Positions 9,809-19,600 of a stretch of 64,000 nt of DNA are shown here, piece by piece. Both the position numbers and the translations under genes were made by a program. Under the pieces are notes generated by a model, which was given only the letters and a program-made list of their open reading frames with translations, made no database searches and was not told where the DNA came from. The stretch spans positions 328,691,666 through 328,755,665 of the forward strand of contig NC_090725.1 in the NCBI RefSeq assembly GCF_036898095.1, in the 5' to 3' direction. Position 1 is the first letter of the stretch; each line of letters begins with the position of its first letter. The stretch is from Palaemon carinicauda (taxonomy: Eukaryota > Arthropoda > Malacostraca > Decapoda > Palaemonidae).

Positions 9809-10504
9809 TCATTTTTCCAAATAGGGGTGATGACGAGTTGTTTTATATTTTTCTTTATTTTCTGGGTAATTTCTATAAAATTCTAATAAATTAAGAAATA
9901 TTTGATAATGCAAACCAAAATAAAAATTATATTTTTTTTCGTCGACTACAGAAATTGTTTTACCATTATTATCGCTGGGAAAATATATCCCATGGCTACA
10001 ATAAACATCAAGTCCATTTTTTGGATAAACATTCCAGATTTTAACTTTGGGGCCCCTTGAGTTTTGTAAACAATCTGAATTAATTGTCACATTTTCATAT
10101 AATTCTTTATGATTTCTAAATAGATAATTTATTATAGCGGCTGCTTTAGAGTCAAATGTAATAATATTTACAGGAAATTTGTCTCCAAAACACATGTGGA
10201 TAAAATCAACTAAAAGGTCTTTACTGAGGGGAGCTCTAGTCTCGCCAAAATTATGGTGTAATAATTTACCATATTTATACACCAATACATTATGAATTAC
10301 TATATATTTGTTAGTATTCTTGTCAGAAATTAATTCATTACTTGTAACAAAAAAATAATGTGGGAGTGTTTCAACGCGTTTCCTTTTACCTTCTTCGTGA
10401 AATGTATAATCTAGAACCACAATTATATCATTATCGGGATATAACTCGCCCGATGTAGAATTTTGTACTTTTATATCAGAATTTAATAATTTTGAGCGGG
10501 GCAT
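9809..10504 (-). CDS. Unknown 231-residue protein
   Basis: Soluble protein without membrane segments. The ATG at 10502-10504 is preferred over an in-frame TTG further upstream. It contains well-ordered mixed sequence (FPVNIITFDSKAAAIINYLF) suggesting a folded domain, but no family is recognised. A promoter-like GC-rich patch, unusual for this window, lies upstream at 10555-10630. Confidence 0.55.
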   Translation of the reverse strand: MPRSKLLNSDIKVQNSTSGELYPDNDIIVVLDYTFHEEGKRKRVETLPHYFFVTSNELISDKNTNKYIVIHNVLVYKYGKLLHHNFGETRAPLSKDLLVDFIHMCFGDKFPVNIITFDSKAAAIINYLFRNHKELYENVTINSDCLQNSRGPKVKIWNVYPKNGLDVYCSHGIYFPSDNNGKTISVVDEKKYNFYFGLHYQIFLNLLEFYRNYPENKEKYKTTRHHPYLEK

Positions 10505-10675
10505 TATAGAATTTCTCAATAATATTATTTTACGGGTATATATTGATCAGCGAAGAATAGCTGCCGGGTGGCTACTAGTTGGTGGTGGCCGATGTAGTTA
10601 TATATAACCCGCCCGCCCAGCTAGCCAGATAAACTATATTCTGCTTCTATGGCAAACGTTTTCAAATTTATAACA

Positions 10676-10939
10676 TCATTTTGCGTGTCTCACAGATCGC
10701 ATTGGTAGGTAATTTATCCACTTTCCAGTTGAAAAGATATACAAAATCAATATTATTAGGGCCGCAAAAATAACATTCATTATTTGCATATAAACATTCT
10801 TTGTATGTGAACAAGCTTTATAATCAAAGATTAATTTAATAATAAGTAAAATTAGAGCAAAATAAATGAAAAACTTTATAATATACATTTTTATAAAGTC
10901 CTTATAAACATTTTTGATAAACTTGTCTTGTTTTATCAT
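10676..10939 (-). CDS. Small two-helix membrane protein
   Basis: An 87-residue protein with two hydrophobic helices (about 18-38 and 52-68) separated by a short loop containing a cysteine. Topologically similar to the small proteins at 4658, 7554 and 53118. It lies just downstream of 10962-11642, same strand. Confidence 0.55.
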   Translation of the reverse strand: MIKQDKFIKNVYKDFIKMYIIKFFIYFALILLIIKLIFDYKACSHTKNVYMQIMNVIFAALIILILYIFSTGKWINYLPMRSVRHAK

Positions 10940-10961
10940 ATTTTAGTAACTACTATATTTT

Positions 10962-11642
10962 TTAATTAGATTCAATTTCAATTTTTATATTATTCTTTTT
11001 AAACTTTAAATGTTCCACACCAAAAATTAATAAATCATAAAAGAAAGAAAGAATATTTATTATGCTAGCAACTCCAGAATATTCCACAACAAATTTATCG
11101 CCATCATTTAGACTATTGTTATAAGTTTCTGCATATAAGAGGTGAAACCAGATTTTCGTTTGTGTTGATGCGGGAGAATATTCAGCAACTTCATTTAAAT
11201 TTGTTGTCAGAATTCTAAATAATAATTTCGACAAAATTTTATATTTATATTCATTATATTTGTCGTTTTTCTTTGATCTTTTATTTAATGAAATGGCAGA
11301 AAGATCAAAAATCTTATTCCAATTTGCAATAGGTATACTATCAGTAGAATTAATATCTATTGGGGTGTCTCCTGTTACAGTATAATATTCATAATACAAA
11401 TATGTATAAAAATACAGACGAAGTATTAGATACAAAGAATTTGAGTCTTCAATACTCGTTGTAGCCCTCTCAATGAAATCCTGAAATTTCGCCATCGAAA
11501 TTTGTAATATTTGGTTGGTTTTAATATTTTCTTCATCTAAGATTATAGAATTATTCCAACCTTTGAAAAAATCTAAAACCTCATCAAAAATATCTAATAG
11601 CATTTGACCTTTGGGTGGTGGTGGTGGTAAACCACATATCAT
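10962..11642 (-). CDS. Unknown protein, main C-terminal part of a broken gene
   Basis: A 226-residue frame beginning with a proline run (LPPPPPKGQ), followed by a helical domain rich in aromatic residues. The frame is open far upstream of its first ATG, through codons that look coding, to the A-run at about 11808-11818. The true gene therefore probably begins at 12211 and includes the repeat protein 11777-12211, with a one-base frame break in that A-run. No known family. Confidence 0.55.
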   Translation of the reverse strand: MICGLPPPPPKGQMLLDIFDEVLDFFKGWNNSIILDEENIKTNQILQISMAKFQDFIERATTSIEDSNSLYLILRLYFYTYLYYEYYTVTGDTPIDINSTDSIPIANWNKIFDLSAISLNKRSKKNDKYNEYKYKILSKLLFRILTTNLNEVAEYSPASTQTKIWFHLLYAETYNNSLNDGDKFVVEYSGVASIINILSFFYDLLIFGVEHLKFKKNNIKIEIESN

Positions 11643-11776
11643 TTGTTCGGTTTTTCTGTGTTTTAAATTACAGCGTAAATAATATAACTGGTTTGAGGAT
11701 TTTGAGTAATCATTCTTACAAACTTCACTATCTTGTAAAAGCGAAAATATTTTTCCATAAATATTCTTATTTAATC

Positions 11777-12211
11777 TTATATTTTTCTGTTTGGTATTAT
11801 TTTTTTTTTTGTGATTTTATCTATTACATCAGTACTAGTTTCATTTGTCCGTGTGTTTGTTTTATCATCGACATCCGAATAGTTTGATTTAACATCTCCT
11901 CCATCCCCTTTTCGTTTTTTTGTGATTTTATCGATTACATCAGTACTAGTTTCATTTGTCCCCGTGTTTGTTTTATTATCTATAACCGAATCGTTTAATT
12001 CAACATCTCCCCACCCCCCCTTTCGTTTTTTTGTGATTTTATCAACAGTACTAGTTTCATTTGTCCCCGTGTTTGTTTTATTGTCAATATTTGAATCTTT
12101 TAATTCAACGTCTCCCTGGTCTAAACCATCTAAAATATATTCATTGGTAGTAACTTTCCTTAAATTTTTGGGATTAAGAATAGTTCCAGTTTGAATAGAA
12201 CCATTTTCCAT
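11777..12211 (-). CDS. Repeat-containing N-terminal part of the 10962 gene
   Basis: A 144-residue frame with three copies of a unit of about 33 residues (DNKTNTGTNETST followed by IDKITKKRKG), hydrophilic and likely disordered. The last ten codons after the A-run at 11808-11818 are probably out of frame and the gene probably continues into 10962-11642. ATG at 12209-12211. Confidence 0.5.
   Translation of the reverse strand: MENGSIQTGTILNPKNLRKVTTNEYILDGLDQGDVELKDSNIDNKTNTGTNETSTVDKITKKRKGGWGDVELNDSVIDNKTNTGTNETSTDVIDKITKKRKGDGGDVKSNYSDVDDKTNTRTNETSTDVIDKITKKKIIPNRKI
11830..12115. repeat. Three tandem units of about 100 bp inside a gene
   Basis: Three imperfect direct copies anchored by the motif ACTAGTTTCATTTGTCC (near 11833, 11944 and 12049). 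They encode the repeated peptide of the gene above and differ by small in-frame changes. Confidence 0.75.
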
Positions 12212-12505
12212 TGTATCTTAGTTGTTGTTGAATAATATATTTTTTTTTGTGCACCACATTTTATATGCTAAACCCACGAAAGGGGGATTGTGTATTTTTA
12301 ATTTATATTATTTCCAGAACAAAAAAATAAAAGATATCTTAAGCCCCCAAAATTATAAAGAGTAAATACTCATTTTATAATGTCATTTAGGAAAAAATAC
12401 CATTATTATAAATTATCAATAAATGATAAATTGTACCATAAAATGCACATACAGAACACAATAAAAAAGGCAGACATCTTCATTAAATTATCAGATATAT
12501 AATAA
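12212..12505. other. Gap upstream of the repeat protein
   Basis: AT-rich, no frame visible. It probably contains the promoter of the minus-strand gene starting at 12211. Confidence 0.3.
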
Positions 12506-12507
12506 AT

Positions 12508-12636
12508 GATAGAAAAACCTTATTCAGTTTTTTATATCAACATTACATACATCCTCGTGTTTTTTTCTCTCTTAAACAAGTAACTTTAACTTGGTTTGGA
12601 ATTTCCGGTTTGGGAATTATTTGGCATTTTATTTGT
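12508..12636 (+). pseudogene. Fragment copy of the 15363-15785 gene
   Basis: About 125 bases nearly identical, in inverted orientation, to the part of the 15363-15785 gene encoding the segment with HPRVFF and the hydrophobic GISGLGIIW. The similarity stops abruptly at a GTT microsatellite at 12637-12667. No complete frame; a truncated duplicate. Confidence 0.65.
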
Positions 12637-13622
12637 TATTGTTGTTGTTGTTGTTGTTGTTGTTGTTAACAAAAATATATACCCGCTTGTCAGGCAAACA
12701 TAGAAATAATTTTTTTGTGACATATTCAGTTAGAGGGTTGGTATAGAATTTGAATCACACACATAGTATAATCAGATTCATTAATATTATTGAAAACAAC
12801 TTGGTATGTTAGGCGGGGTCTCCAACAAATCCAGTCAGGTTTTGTTGTATATATCTCAAATTATAAACTTCTACTTTATAAAACATTCTGTAACTGTAAT
12901 GTGGACAAGGATAAACAAACCCCCCCCCCCAAAAAAAAAAAACGACATAGTAGTTAAACTTATAAATATATTATACGTTTTTACAACGACAACTATTACA
13001 AACAACAGAGTTTATATAATTGATTATATATATTTTTCACAATTTTTTTGTTAATATTTATTTGTCTGGCATTTAAAAAAATGGAAGGGGGTAGTGGTAA
13101 ACCAAAATGATAATAATGATAATATTATTGTTGGGTGAAATTTTACCGGTACAGTATAATCATGGTCTGGACTTCTATCCATCAAAGTACATTATAAAAT
13201 CTTTTGTAATAGTTTTCATGCTTACAATGGCTCGGTGTATAAGATTTATTGCCATTTCTAAAAGGTTATCCAATAAACAGAAACCACTACTTTTGTTTAA
13301 CAATTCCATATTTTCTCGTTCTAACAGACCAATGTCTTCTCCTTCGTCTATTTCAATAGATTGACTGTTTTTTTTTATTACACCGACCGATCTAGATTTT
13401 CATTATTTTGCCCTATTTGCTATTTTTTTTTTTTTTGAAAATTATTTACACTACCACCAATTATAAATGAGATTCGCCCGCCAACCAACCAACCAACCAA
13501 CCAACCAACTAACTAACCAATGGACTGGTGAATTTAAAGGCTGGTACATTGGAGATATATATATAGTCATCTTTGAAACTAATTTTTTTGGTGTTGCTAC
13601 CTATTTATCTAGAAATTAAAAA
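12637..13622. other. Unresolved stretch with degraded sequences
   Basis: Contains a GTT run, a poly-C/poly-A stretch (12920-12941), a degraded copy at 13081-13115 of the start of the gene at 13623, and an 85-codon plus-strand frame at 13107-13364 whose opposite strand also reads like protein. Neither frame can be preferred. A run of CCAA repeats is at 13482-13507. Confidence 0.35.
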
Positions 13623-14022
13623 ATGGAACGGGCAGTAGAAAACCACAATGATAATAATGATGATAATAATTTTGTTAAATGGAATTTTAATGATCCCCAA
13701 TATAGCTCAAAAGTTATAGAGGACAGCTTCAAAACGGAAAATAATACAAATATCAGCGACAACGAAAATGATAAGAAAATAATAATTTCAGAAAATAAAG
13801 ATTACGAAGAACAACTTATATATACCAAGATTAATTTTAAGCGAAAATGTAAATTTACAATCAAGAAATATAAATTTCTTTGTTGATATAATATTATTCA
13901 TATCTATTATTTTGTATTTATATTTACCTAATTTGATTTATTTGATAGTTATATTTATATGCTTTATGTATAAACATATAGAGTATAAGAACCCCCCTCT
14001 ATATCAAGTAATAAATCATTAA
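13623..14022 (+). pseudogene. Membrane protein, frame broken
   Basis: The ATG at 13623 opens an 87-codon acidic Asn-rich frame ending at 13886. Just before that stop, at about 13870-13880, another frame takes over and reads two hydrophobic helices, ending at TAA 14020-14022. The layout (polar N-terminus, then membrane segments) is that of a single membrane protein of about 132 residues with one frame break. Function unknown. Confidence 0.5.
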
Positions 14023-14150
14023 CGTCGTTATTATACTTTCATTTATGTTGTATGGTTATATAATTTTATGTAAAAGTTAATTGGAGATAGGGGGGTACGT
14101 TTCTCGTTCTTTATTCTAGTTTCATATTGAAATTATTCTATATCCAAAAA

Positions 14151-14357
14151 ATGAAAATATGTATTATCTATCTAACTCCCCTAATAATAACATTAATCTA
14201 TTTCCTTTGGAAAGTTATAAAATATGTATATTATCGGCATTTACTATTAAACTATATAGACTTGCTTGGCGGAGATGATCGCTGGGATAAAAAATATACT
14301 AATATTAATTATTGGATTAAGAATCAAACCAGTAAGCAAGAGGAAGGGGGGGGATGA
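14151..14357 (+). CDS. pif-2: PIF-2 N-terminal part with membrane anchor
   Basis: The ATG at 14151 opens a frame with an N-terminal transmembrane helix (ICIIYLTPLIITLIYFLW), the usual anchor of PIF-2. The frame runs into a G8 homopolymer at 14346-14353 and stops at 14357. Similarity and position show it is the beginning of the gene continued at 14354-15295, with an intervening short stretch in the third frame up to about 14480. Confidence 0.7.
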   Translation: MKICIIYLTPLIITLIYFLWKVIKYVYYRHLLLNYIDLLGGDDRWDKKYTNINYWIKNQTSKQEEGGG

Positions 14358-15295
14358 TATTATTTATCAATTTATATCCAACGACGATAATAATAATATT
14401 AAAAAGTCATCATTATGTACAGAGACAGCATTATTTGTTTCACCCAAAGATAGAAATAATCCAAATATGTCAAAAAATGAGTAGAAAGGTTTGTGGGATA
14501 GATTCAAACGCCATGAAATTAATTCATATCCCAGATGATAATCTTCATTCATATGTTGCTGCTAATGGAATGCAATTATTATCGGGCGAATCTTATTGTG
14601 TATATAAAAAACCACCAATTAACAGAGGCATCGAATGCAATGAAATATGGGGATATTGGAAATATTCTTCTATGCATGATAAATGGAAGTGTTACTCAAA
14701 GGTTCCTGGTATATATGATGCTGAGCGCAATGAATTTAATCCTTGCCAAAGAGATGATAAAAATGGTAAATTTACCATAGATAATAGTGTTATTTCTCCA
14801 AAGGAAATACCCCAAAAATATAAACCGTCGGATTTTCACTCCACGGAATTTCAAGATAGATGTGGATGTCATTGTGATAAAGCCCGTGGGTTTATTTTTA
14901 ATAAGAATTTAAGCAAAACGACATGCTTTAAAGATCCGTGTTTGGCGGCATTACCCCCATTTTCAGCTGCACCCGGATATAACTTAGAAACTGGACATTG
15001 TGATTGTGGTGTTTTCTTTAAGAACATATTTAATGACATAAAACAGCCATGTACCGCGTGTCCATATAATCGTCCAACATATGATAATAAAACTCATACA
15101 TTAACTGTTTATATAAAATGTTATAATCACGATGAAAGGATAATTAGAGGAGCAGAAGATGATAGATTTGCTTTATTTCCATGTGAAAGCGATGAAGATA
15201 AAATTCGTGGATGCAGAAAGGCCTTTATTCGTGTCAAACCAATATATAAAGCAGACAAAGATGGCGAAAAATTCGAAAATAGAATCTTTTGGTAA
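14354..15295 (+). CDS. pif-2: PIF-2, main ectodomain part
   Basis: Per os infectivity factor 2, an envelope protein needed for oral infection. From about 14478 the frame reads the characteristic cysteine-rich ectodomain: VAANGMQLLSGESYC, then a tryptophan-rich segment, FQDRCGCHCDKARG, a further CDCG and CTACPY. The first 40 codons of this frame, before 14478, are probably out of frame. The real gene appears to cross two frame breaks, one at the G8 run (14346-14353) and one near the A-run at about 14471-14476. Total length about 380 codons, which fits PIF-2 of relatives. Confidence 0.85.
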   Translation: MILFINLYPTTIIIILKSHHYVQRQHYLFHPKIEIIQICQKMSRKVCGIDSNAMKLIHIPDDNLHSYVAANGMQLLSGESYCVYKKPPINRGIECNEIWGYWKYSSMHDKWKCYSKVPGIYDAERNEFNPCQRDDKNGKFTIDNSVISPKEIPQKYKPSDFHSTEFQDRCGCHCDKARGFIFNKNLSKTTCFKDPCLAALPPFSAAPGYNLETGHCDCGVFFKNIFNDIKQPCTACPYNRPTYDNKTHTLTVYIKCYNHDERIIRGAEDDRFALFPCESDEDKIRGCRKAFIRVKPIYKADKDGEKFENRIFW

Positions 15296-15362
15296 TTATC
15301 ATTGTCACCATCTGGAAATATTGCATCCAAAGCCTTGCTGTTTTGACCCTTAAGGCAACTTC

Positions 15363-15785
15363 TTACTCATGAGTGTTAAATTTCTTTACAATGCTATTTA
15401 TGATAGCCAATTCCTTTGCTGATGTTGCAGTCAATATTTTGTTATCATACTGTTGAAGCATGGACTGAACCTCTTGTTTATCCTCATCAGAAATGATTGC
15501 ACCAGATATAAAATACCAAATAATTCCCAAACCGGAAATTCCAAGCCAAGTTAAAGTTACTTGTTTATGAGAGAAAAAAACACGAGGATGTATGTAATGT
15601 TGATATAAAAAACTGAACAAGGTTTTTACTGGTGCTGGCCTAATGCAGCATATGTTAACAGATGTGCTCGAAGGGCGCTGGGAAAATCTGCTGTGTCCTG
15701 TCATCATTTTGTCTGTAGATTTAGGGGCATAAAGCGTCTCCCACACTTCTTTTAATCCACTACCGGCCATGATGTACCTACCCAA
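15363..15785 (-). CDS. Chimeric ORF with hydrophobic segment, transposon-like N-terminus
   Basis: A 140-residue frame. The first part (GLKEVWETLYAPKSTDKMMTG) is reminiscent of sequences in animal transposons. The second half has one transmembrane-like segment (about 78-95) and a charged helical tail. Part of the second half is duplicated in inverted orientation at 12508-12636. Base composition is less AT-rich than its neighbours. I suspect a host mobile-element fragment fused to viral or other sequence. No firm family. Confidence 0.35.
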   Translation of the reverse strand: MGRYIMAGSGLKEVWETLYAPKSTDKMMTGHSRFSQRPSSTSVNICCIRPAPVKTLFSFLYQHYIHPRVFFSHKQVTLTWLGISGLGIIWYFISGAIISDEDKQEVQSMLQQYDNKILTATSAKELAIINSIVKKFNTHE

Positions 15786-15829
15786 TAGAACCCATAAGTG
15801 ACATTAAGCGATGAAAATCACCTAGTCGC

Positions 15830-16036
15830 ATGAAAACTTTACCTAAATTCAAACTGTTTTCAGTAGAGGACATAATTTCTCTTGCCTTCCATTATAGTGG
15901 CTGGTCAAAAGTAACACATGTCACACTCTTACTCGCTTTTCTACACGAATCAGATGCAAAATGTAATACACTGTTTATTGCATCAGAAGAGGTAGCCTTT
16001 AAATTAGGGAAAGGCAAAAAAGCCTTTCCAGTGTGA
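15830..16036 (+). pseudogene. Possible mobile-element fragment
   Basis: A 68-residue frame, less AT-rich than the viral genes around it, containing HVTLLLAFLHESDAKCNTLF. It starts 45 bases from the oppositely oriented transposon-like ORF at 15785. Probably part of the same inserted foreign segment (about 15300-16080). Confidence 0.25.
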
Positions 16037-16164
16037 AATATCCTTAAATTTCATCCACTTCCCTCTCAACCATAGTAAATGGCAAGATGACGTAATTTTT
16101 TTACTAGTAAGTTTCTTTAAATCCTCAATTTCAATCCTTTTCAGTCCACTTTCACTATGTAAAA

Positions 16165-16470
16165 AATACTTGAAAAATTCGTGGAGCTCATTACTATTTT
16201 TTTTTCTGGTAAACGTCTAACGATAAAATATTTGTGGCTATTATTTACATCCTCTGTAGTATATACTTCTTCGTTTTTCTCTATTTGGAAGATAAAAACA
16301 AATATCTAAAAATATTTAATTTTTTAAATCGTCATGATCAATATTTTATAAATTTAGCGCTATTATCATTTACAGGGCGATATTGTGGTGGTTCGTGTGA
16401 TAAATACAGATGAAAAATATACTGTTTTTGGAAACAAATCGGCTAAATTTTCTTCGTAATAACTAGAATT
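16165..16470 (-). pseudogene. Decayed copy of the 16501-17430 gene
   Basis: This stretch is recognisably the same sequence as about 16685-17060 with many substitutions and small deletions, and no open frame. It is a tandem, degraded duplicate of the family member just upstream on the same strand. Confidence 0.65.
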
Positions 16471-16500
16471 TTTTTTTATTTTTTTCCTTCTCTAATACAT

Positions 16501-17430
16501 TTACATAATCGGACAATGTGTATTATGTTTTGTATTGTACTTTGGTGATGATAAGGTCACTCTAGTAATTATGGTACCTGTTGCTGTTTTTTTGAATTTT
16601 ATTGCATTTTCATTTAAATAAAAATTCTCTTTGAATAAAAGCTCATTTTCCTCCAAAATACTTTTCCACGGACAAGACGGAATTAAAATATACTTGAAAA
16701 ATTCCTGGAGTTCATTACTATTTTTTCCTGGCAAACTTCTAACGATAAAGTATTTATGGCTATTATCCACATCCTCTGTAGTATATACTTCTTCGTTTTT
16801 CTCTATATTATATTCTCTATTTGGTGGACAAAAATAAATATCTAAAAATAAATAATCACCCATTTTCAGGTCGGCAAATTGTTTAATTTTTAAATCGTCA
16901 TGATCAATATTCTGTAAATATCTGAATTTGGCGCTATTCTCATTTACAAGGCGATATTGTGGTGGTGATAAATCAGGATAGCGATAACGTGGTTTGCGTG
17001 ATAAATCATGAAAAGATACTGTTTTTGGAAACAAATTGGCTAAATTTTCTTCGTAATGATTACTAATAGGTTTATTTTTTTCCTTTTCCAATACAATTAC
17101 ATAATCTGTTTCTTGGATTTCTTTTAAGAAATTATTGTATGATCTGATTATACGCGAACATTCACAATTACCCTCTGGATTTGACACCAATGGAAATAGT
17201 TTTTGAGAGTTTAAACCATAAACTAAATACATACTATCGAATAGCATTTTACGGCCGTCTTTTTTACAAATAACCTTACGCTTGGTTGTTATCATTTCAT
17301 GATAATAGAATATTATATATTTATCGCTTGGAATGTCATCACAAATCAAAATATTTTTATCAAGACCATACAAATAATTATGAACGTTTTTGAATAAATT
17401 AACTTTAATGGGATTCCGTACGTCGTCCAT
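16501..17430 (-). CDS. Multi-copy family protein (MDDV family), unknown
   Basis: A protein of about 309 residues starting at ATG 17428-17430. It is clearly homologous along its length to 46993-47910 (start MDD, then NPIKVNLFK; shared ECSRII, KFRYL-NIDHD and CPWKSILEENE) and has a degraded copy at 16165-16470 and a truncated one at 48460-48729. No membrane helix, and no known domain. The shared upstream repeat (17490-17605) suggests gene plus promoter were duplicated together. Likely lineage-specific accessory protein. Confidence 0.65.
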   Translation of the reverse strand: MDDVRNPIKVNLFKNVHNYLYGLDKNILICDDIPSDKYIIFYYHEMITTKRKVICKKDGRKMLFDSMYLVYGLNSQKLFPLVSNPEGNCECSRIIRSYNNFLKEIQETDYVIVLEKEKNKPISNHYEENLANLFPKTVSFHDLSRKPRYRYPDLSPPQYRLVNENSAKFRYLQNIDHDDLKIKQFADLKMGDYLFLDIYFCPPNREYNIEKNEEVYTTEDVDNSHKYFIVRSLPGKNSNELQEFFKYILIPSCPWKSILEENELLFKENFYLNENAIKFKKTATGTIITRVTLSSPKYNTKHNTHCPIM

Positions 17431-17489
17431 CGTAACAATAACCGAAAACAAAAGATAATATATGTATATGTATATACATATAAAACATA

Positions 17490-17605
17490 ATATATATAAA
17501 CTAGAACAAAATCAAATAAAATATATAAATTTAAGAAAATTGAATATCTAAGATAAAAAAATTCAGCATAGTGATTAGAATTGTAATCAATGTTATGTCA
17601 GGTAT
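17490..17605. repeat. Dispersed repeat, copy 1
   Basis: About 110 bases upstream of the MDDV-family gene, recurring at about 24645-24760 and 47985-48105. The core contains TTTAAGAAAATTGA and GTGATTAGAATTGTAATCAA. The last part is an imperfect palindrome. Confidence 0.7.
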
Positions 17606-17699
17606 ATAAGAAAAAAAAATTCATTGTGGCTTTATCATTATAATTACTATCAACACTATGTGAACATTCTTATGGTTTAATTTCAAAGTAAACGCGAAT

Positions 17700-17930
17700 T
17701 ATGAATTTTTCAAATGAACGTGAAACAATAGCAGACATTCTCTGTTTCAAGAATTGTGATGAAAAAGAAATAGAAAACAGAAAAAATATTAAAACAAGAC
17801 ACCAAGTGACAATAAACCACAACTTAAAAATTTAAAATATTATATATCAATTACGAGAAAAGCACAAAAAATGATTTATTTATTCGTTACCCATTCCCAT
17901 TCTCTGAAGGAGAATGAGATGTCTAAGAAT
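17700..17930. repeat. Second dispersed repeat
   Basis: Similar sequence occurs at about 50620-50770 in the same orientation and at about 48110-48300 inverted. The shared core includes ACACCAAGTGACAATAAACC. No coding frame. Confidence 0.6.
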
Positions 17931-17996
17931 ATAAAATTGTTCTGCAAAACGATTTTATGTTTTTTATAACAAATGCGTTCTCTTGTGCTTCTTTAA

Positions 17997-18003
17997 TCAA
18001 AGA

Positions 18004-18072
<69 letters not shown>

Positions 18073-18080
18073 CATTATTA
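17997..18080. repeat. ATT microsatellite
   Basis: A long uninterrupted ATT run in the gap before the integrase-like gene. Other long ATT runs are listed separately. Confidence 0.9.
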
Positions 18081-18199
18081 TACAAAGAAATTTTTTAACC
18101 TGTAAGTTATATCATGATTCTTCGGATATGTTATGGGTTATGGTTTTTTTTATTTGCCTATAGTATATATAAAGCAATAAACAGAGAGGGGTGGGTGGA

Positions 18200-19305
18200 A
18201 TGGGGGGATTAGTGAAAGAATTTCAAGTAAATATGAATTATTCCCCAACCAATGAAATTTCCCAAGAAATGAAATTTAGTGAGATGATTAATGAAAACCA
18301 ACAACATTTAAACAGCACAAGGAAAGACTTTGATAAAAAAAGATTCTTAAATATATAGAGTTACTTTCAAATTCCCCTAATTCTATCGATAATATAAAAG
18401 ATAAGATATTATATTATTATGTCAAACGCCATTTTTGTTTGAAAAAATATAAAGGAAATTGGGTAATAATTGACCAAAATAAAGAGAACGACGAAAGAAT
18501 AATTCCGTATATATCTTTTGAAGAAATTTATGACACGATTAAGATAGCACACATAAATTCTTTACACGGAGGACTTAAGAAAACCTTTAAAGCTTGTAAA
18601 AACTATGCTGCAAATATTAACTATATCCACGTAAAAATATACATTTCTAATTTCTGTTCAACTTGTAAAAATATCAAAAAAAGAAAAGCAGAATCAAAGA
18701 AACCAAAAACAAATATAAAACCAATTTTATCTTCAGAATTTGGGGTAAGGGGGCAAGTAGATTTGATAGATATCCAAAAACTTTTAAATGATAATAAGAT
18801 AAAAGATACTAGCTGTAGATATGTTCTAAACTATCAAGATAATAAAACTAAATTTTGTGTACTAAAGAGTTTAAAAAATAAAAAGGCTCAATCTATAATC
18901 GATGCATTGAAGAGTATATTTGGTATATTAGGGGCCCCCAAAATCTTACAAACGGACAATGGAGGCGAATTTGTAAATAAAACAGTTAATGAATATTTAG
19001 AAAGGGTGTGGCCCGAAGTTAAAAGAATAAAAGGCAGACCCTATCATCCCGAAAGTCAAGGATCAGTAGAAAGAGCCAACGGAGAAATTAAACGAGCCAT
19101 AGAAAAATATATTTCTTGTAATGAAAATAATACGATGCACATTTCTAGTGCTTTAGATTATATTATGTTTAATAAGAATATTAGTTATAGTCGTACGCTA
19201 AATGCCTCATCTTACTTTGCGTTGTTTGGTACACAACCACCAGTAAACATTAATTTCCATAATATTTTTTTGTCAGACAATGACAAAGATAATGGTTGTG
19301 ATTAA
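18200..19305 (+). CDS. Retroelement-type DDE integrase, 5' frame broken
   Basis: From 18439 the frame gives 288 residues: an H2C2 zinc-binding segment (HINSLHGG, then CSTCKN) followed by a retroviral-type integrase core with VDLID, TDNGGEF and HPESQGSVERANGE, the three positions of the D,D-35-E triad, all present. An upstream frame from ATG 18200 to TAG 18358 reads a plausible N-terminus and joins near the A7 run at about 18335-18341. The function would be strand transfer of DNA. There are no reverse transcriptase or long terminal repeats nearby, so it is either a captured gene or a fragment of a retroelement or Ginger/Polinton-like element. Confidence 0.8.
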
Positions 19306-19600
19306 ATTAGTTACAAGAACATTTTATCTATTTATTTTATTTAATGCATTTTTATATTATTTACAATAAATTATTTGCTTATGATAACCAAAGACAAAAA
19401 AAATAGGTAATATAAAGGAAAACAATAATTATTATATGAATAATATTTCATGCGCGCCACCAATATTATTTATACGTCATAATCTATATTTTTGTATGGT
19501 TGGTCATAATTACTGTTATTATTATTATTATTATTTTAAAGATATTTTATGTATAGTATATAATAACTTATACCAGTTTTTATTTGTAATACTATTTAAG
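19306..19600. other. Gap before the kinase
   Basis: AT-rich. An ORF of 69 codons (19436-19645) extends through this gap, but only its last 14 codons (from ATG 19601) are relevant, because they are in frame with the kinase that follows. Confidence 0.3.
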
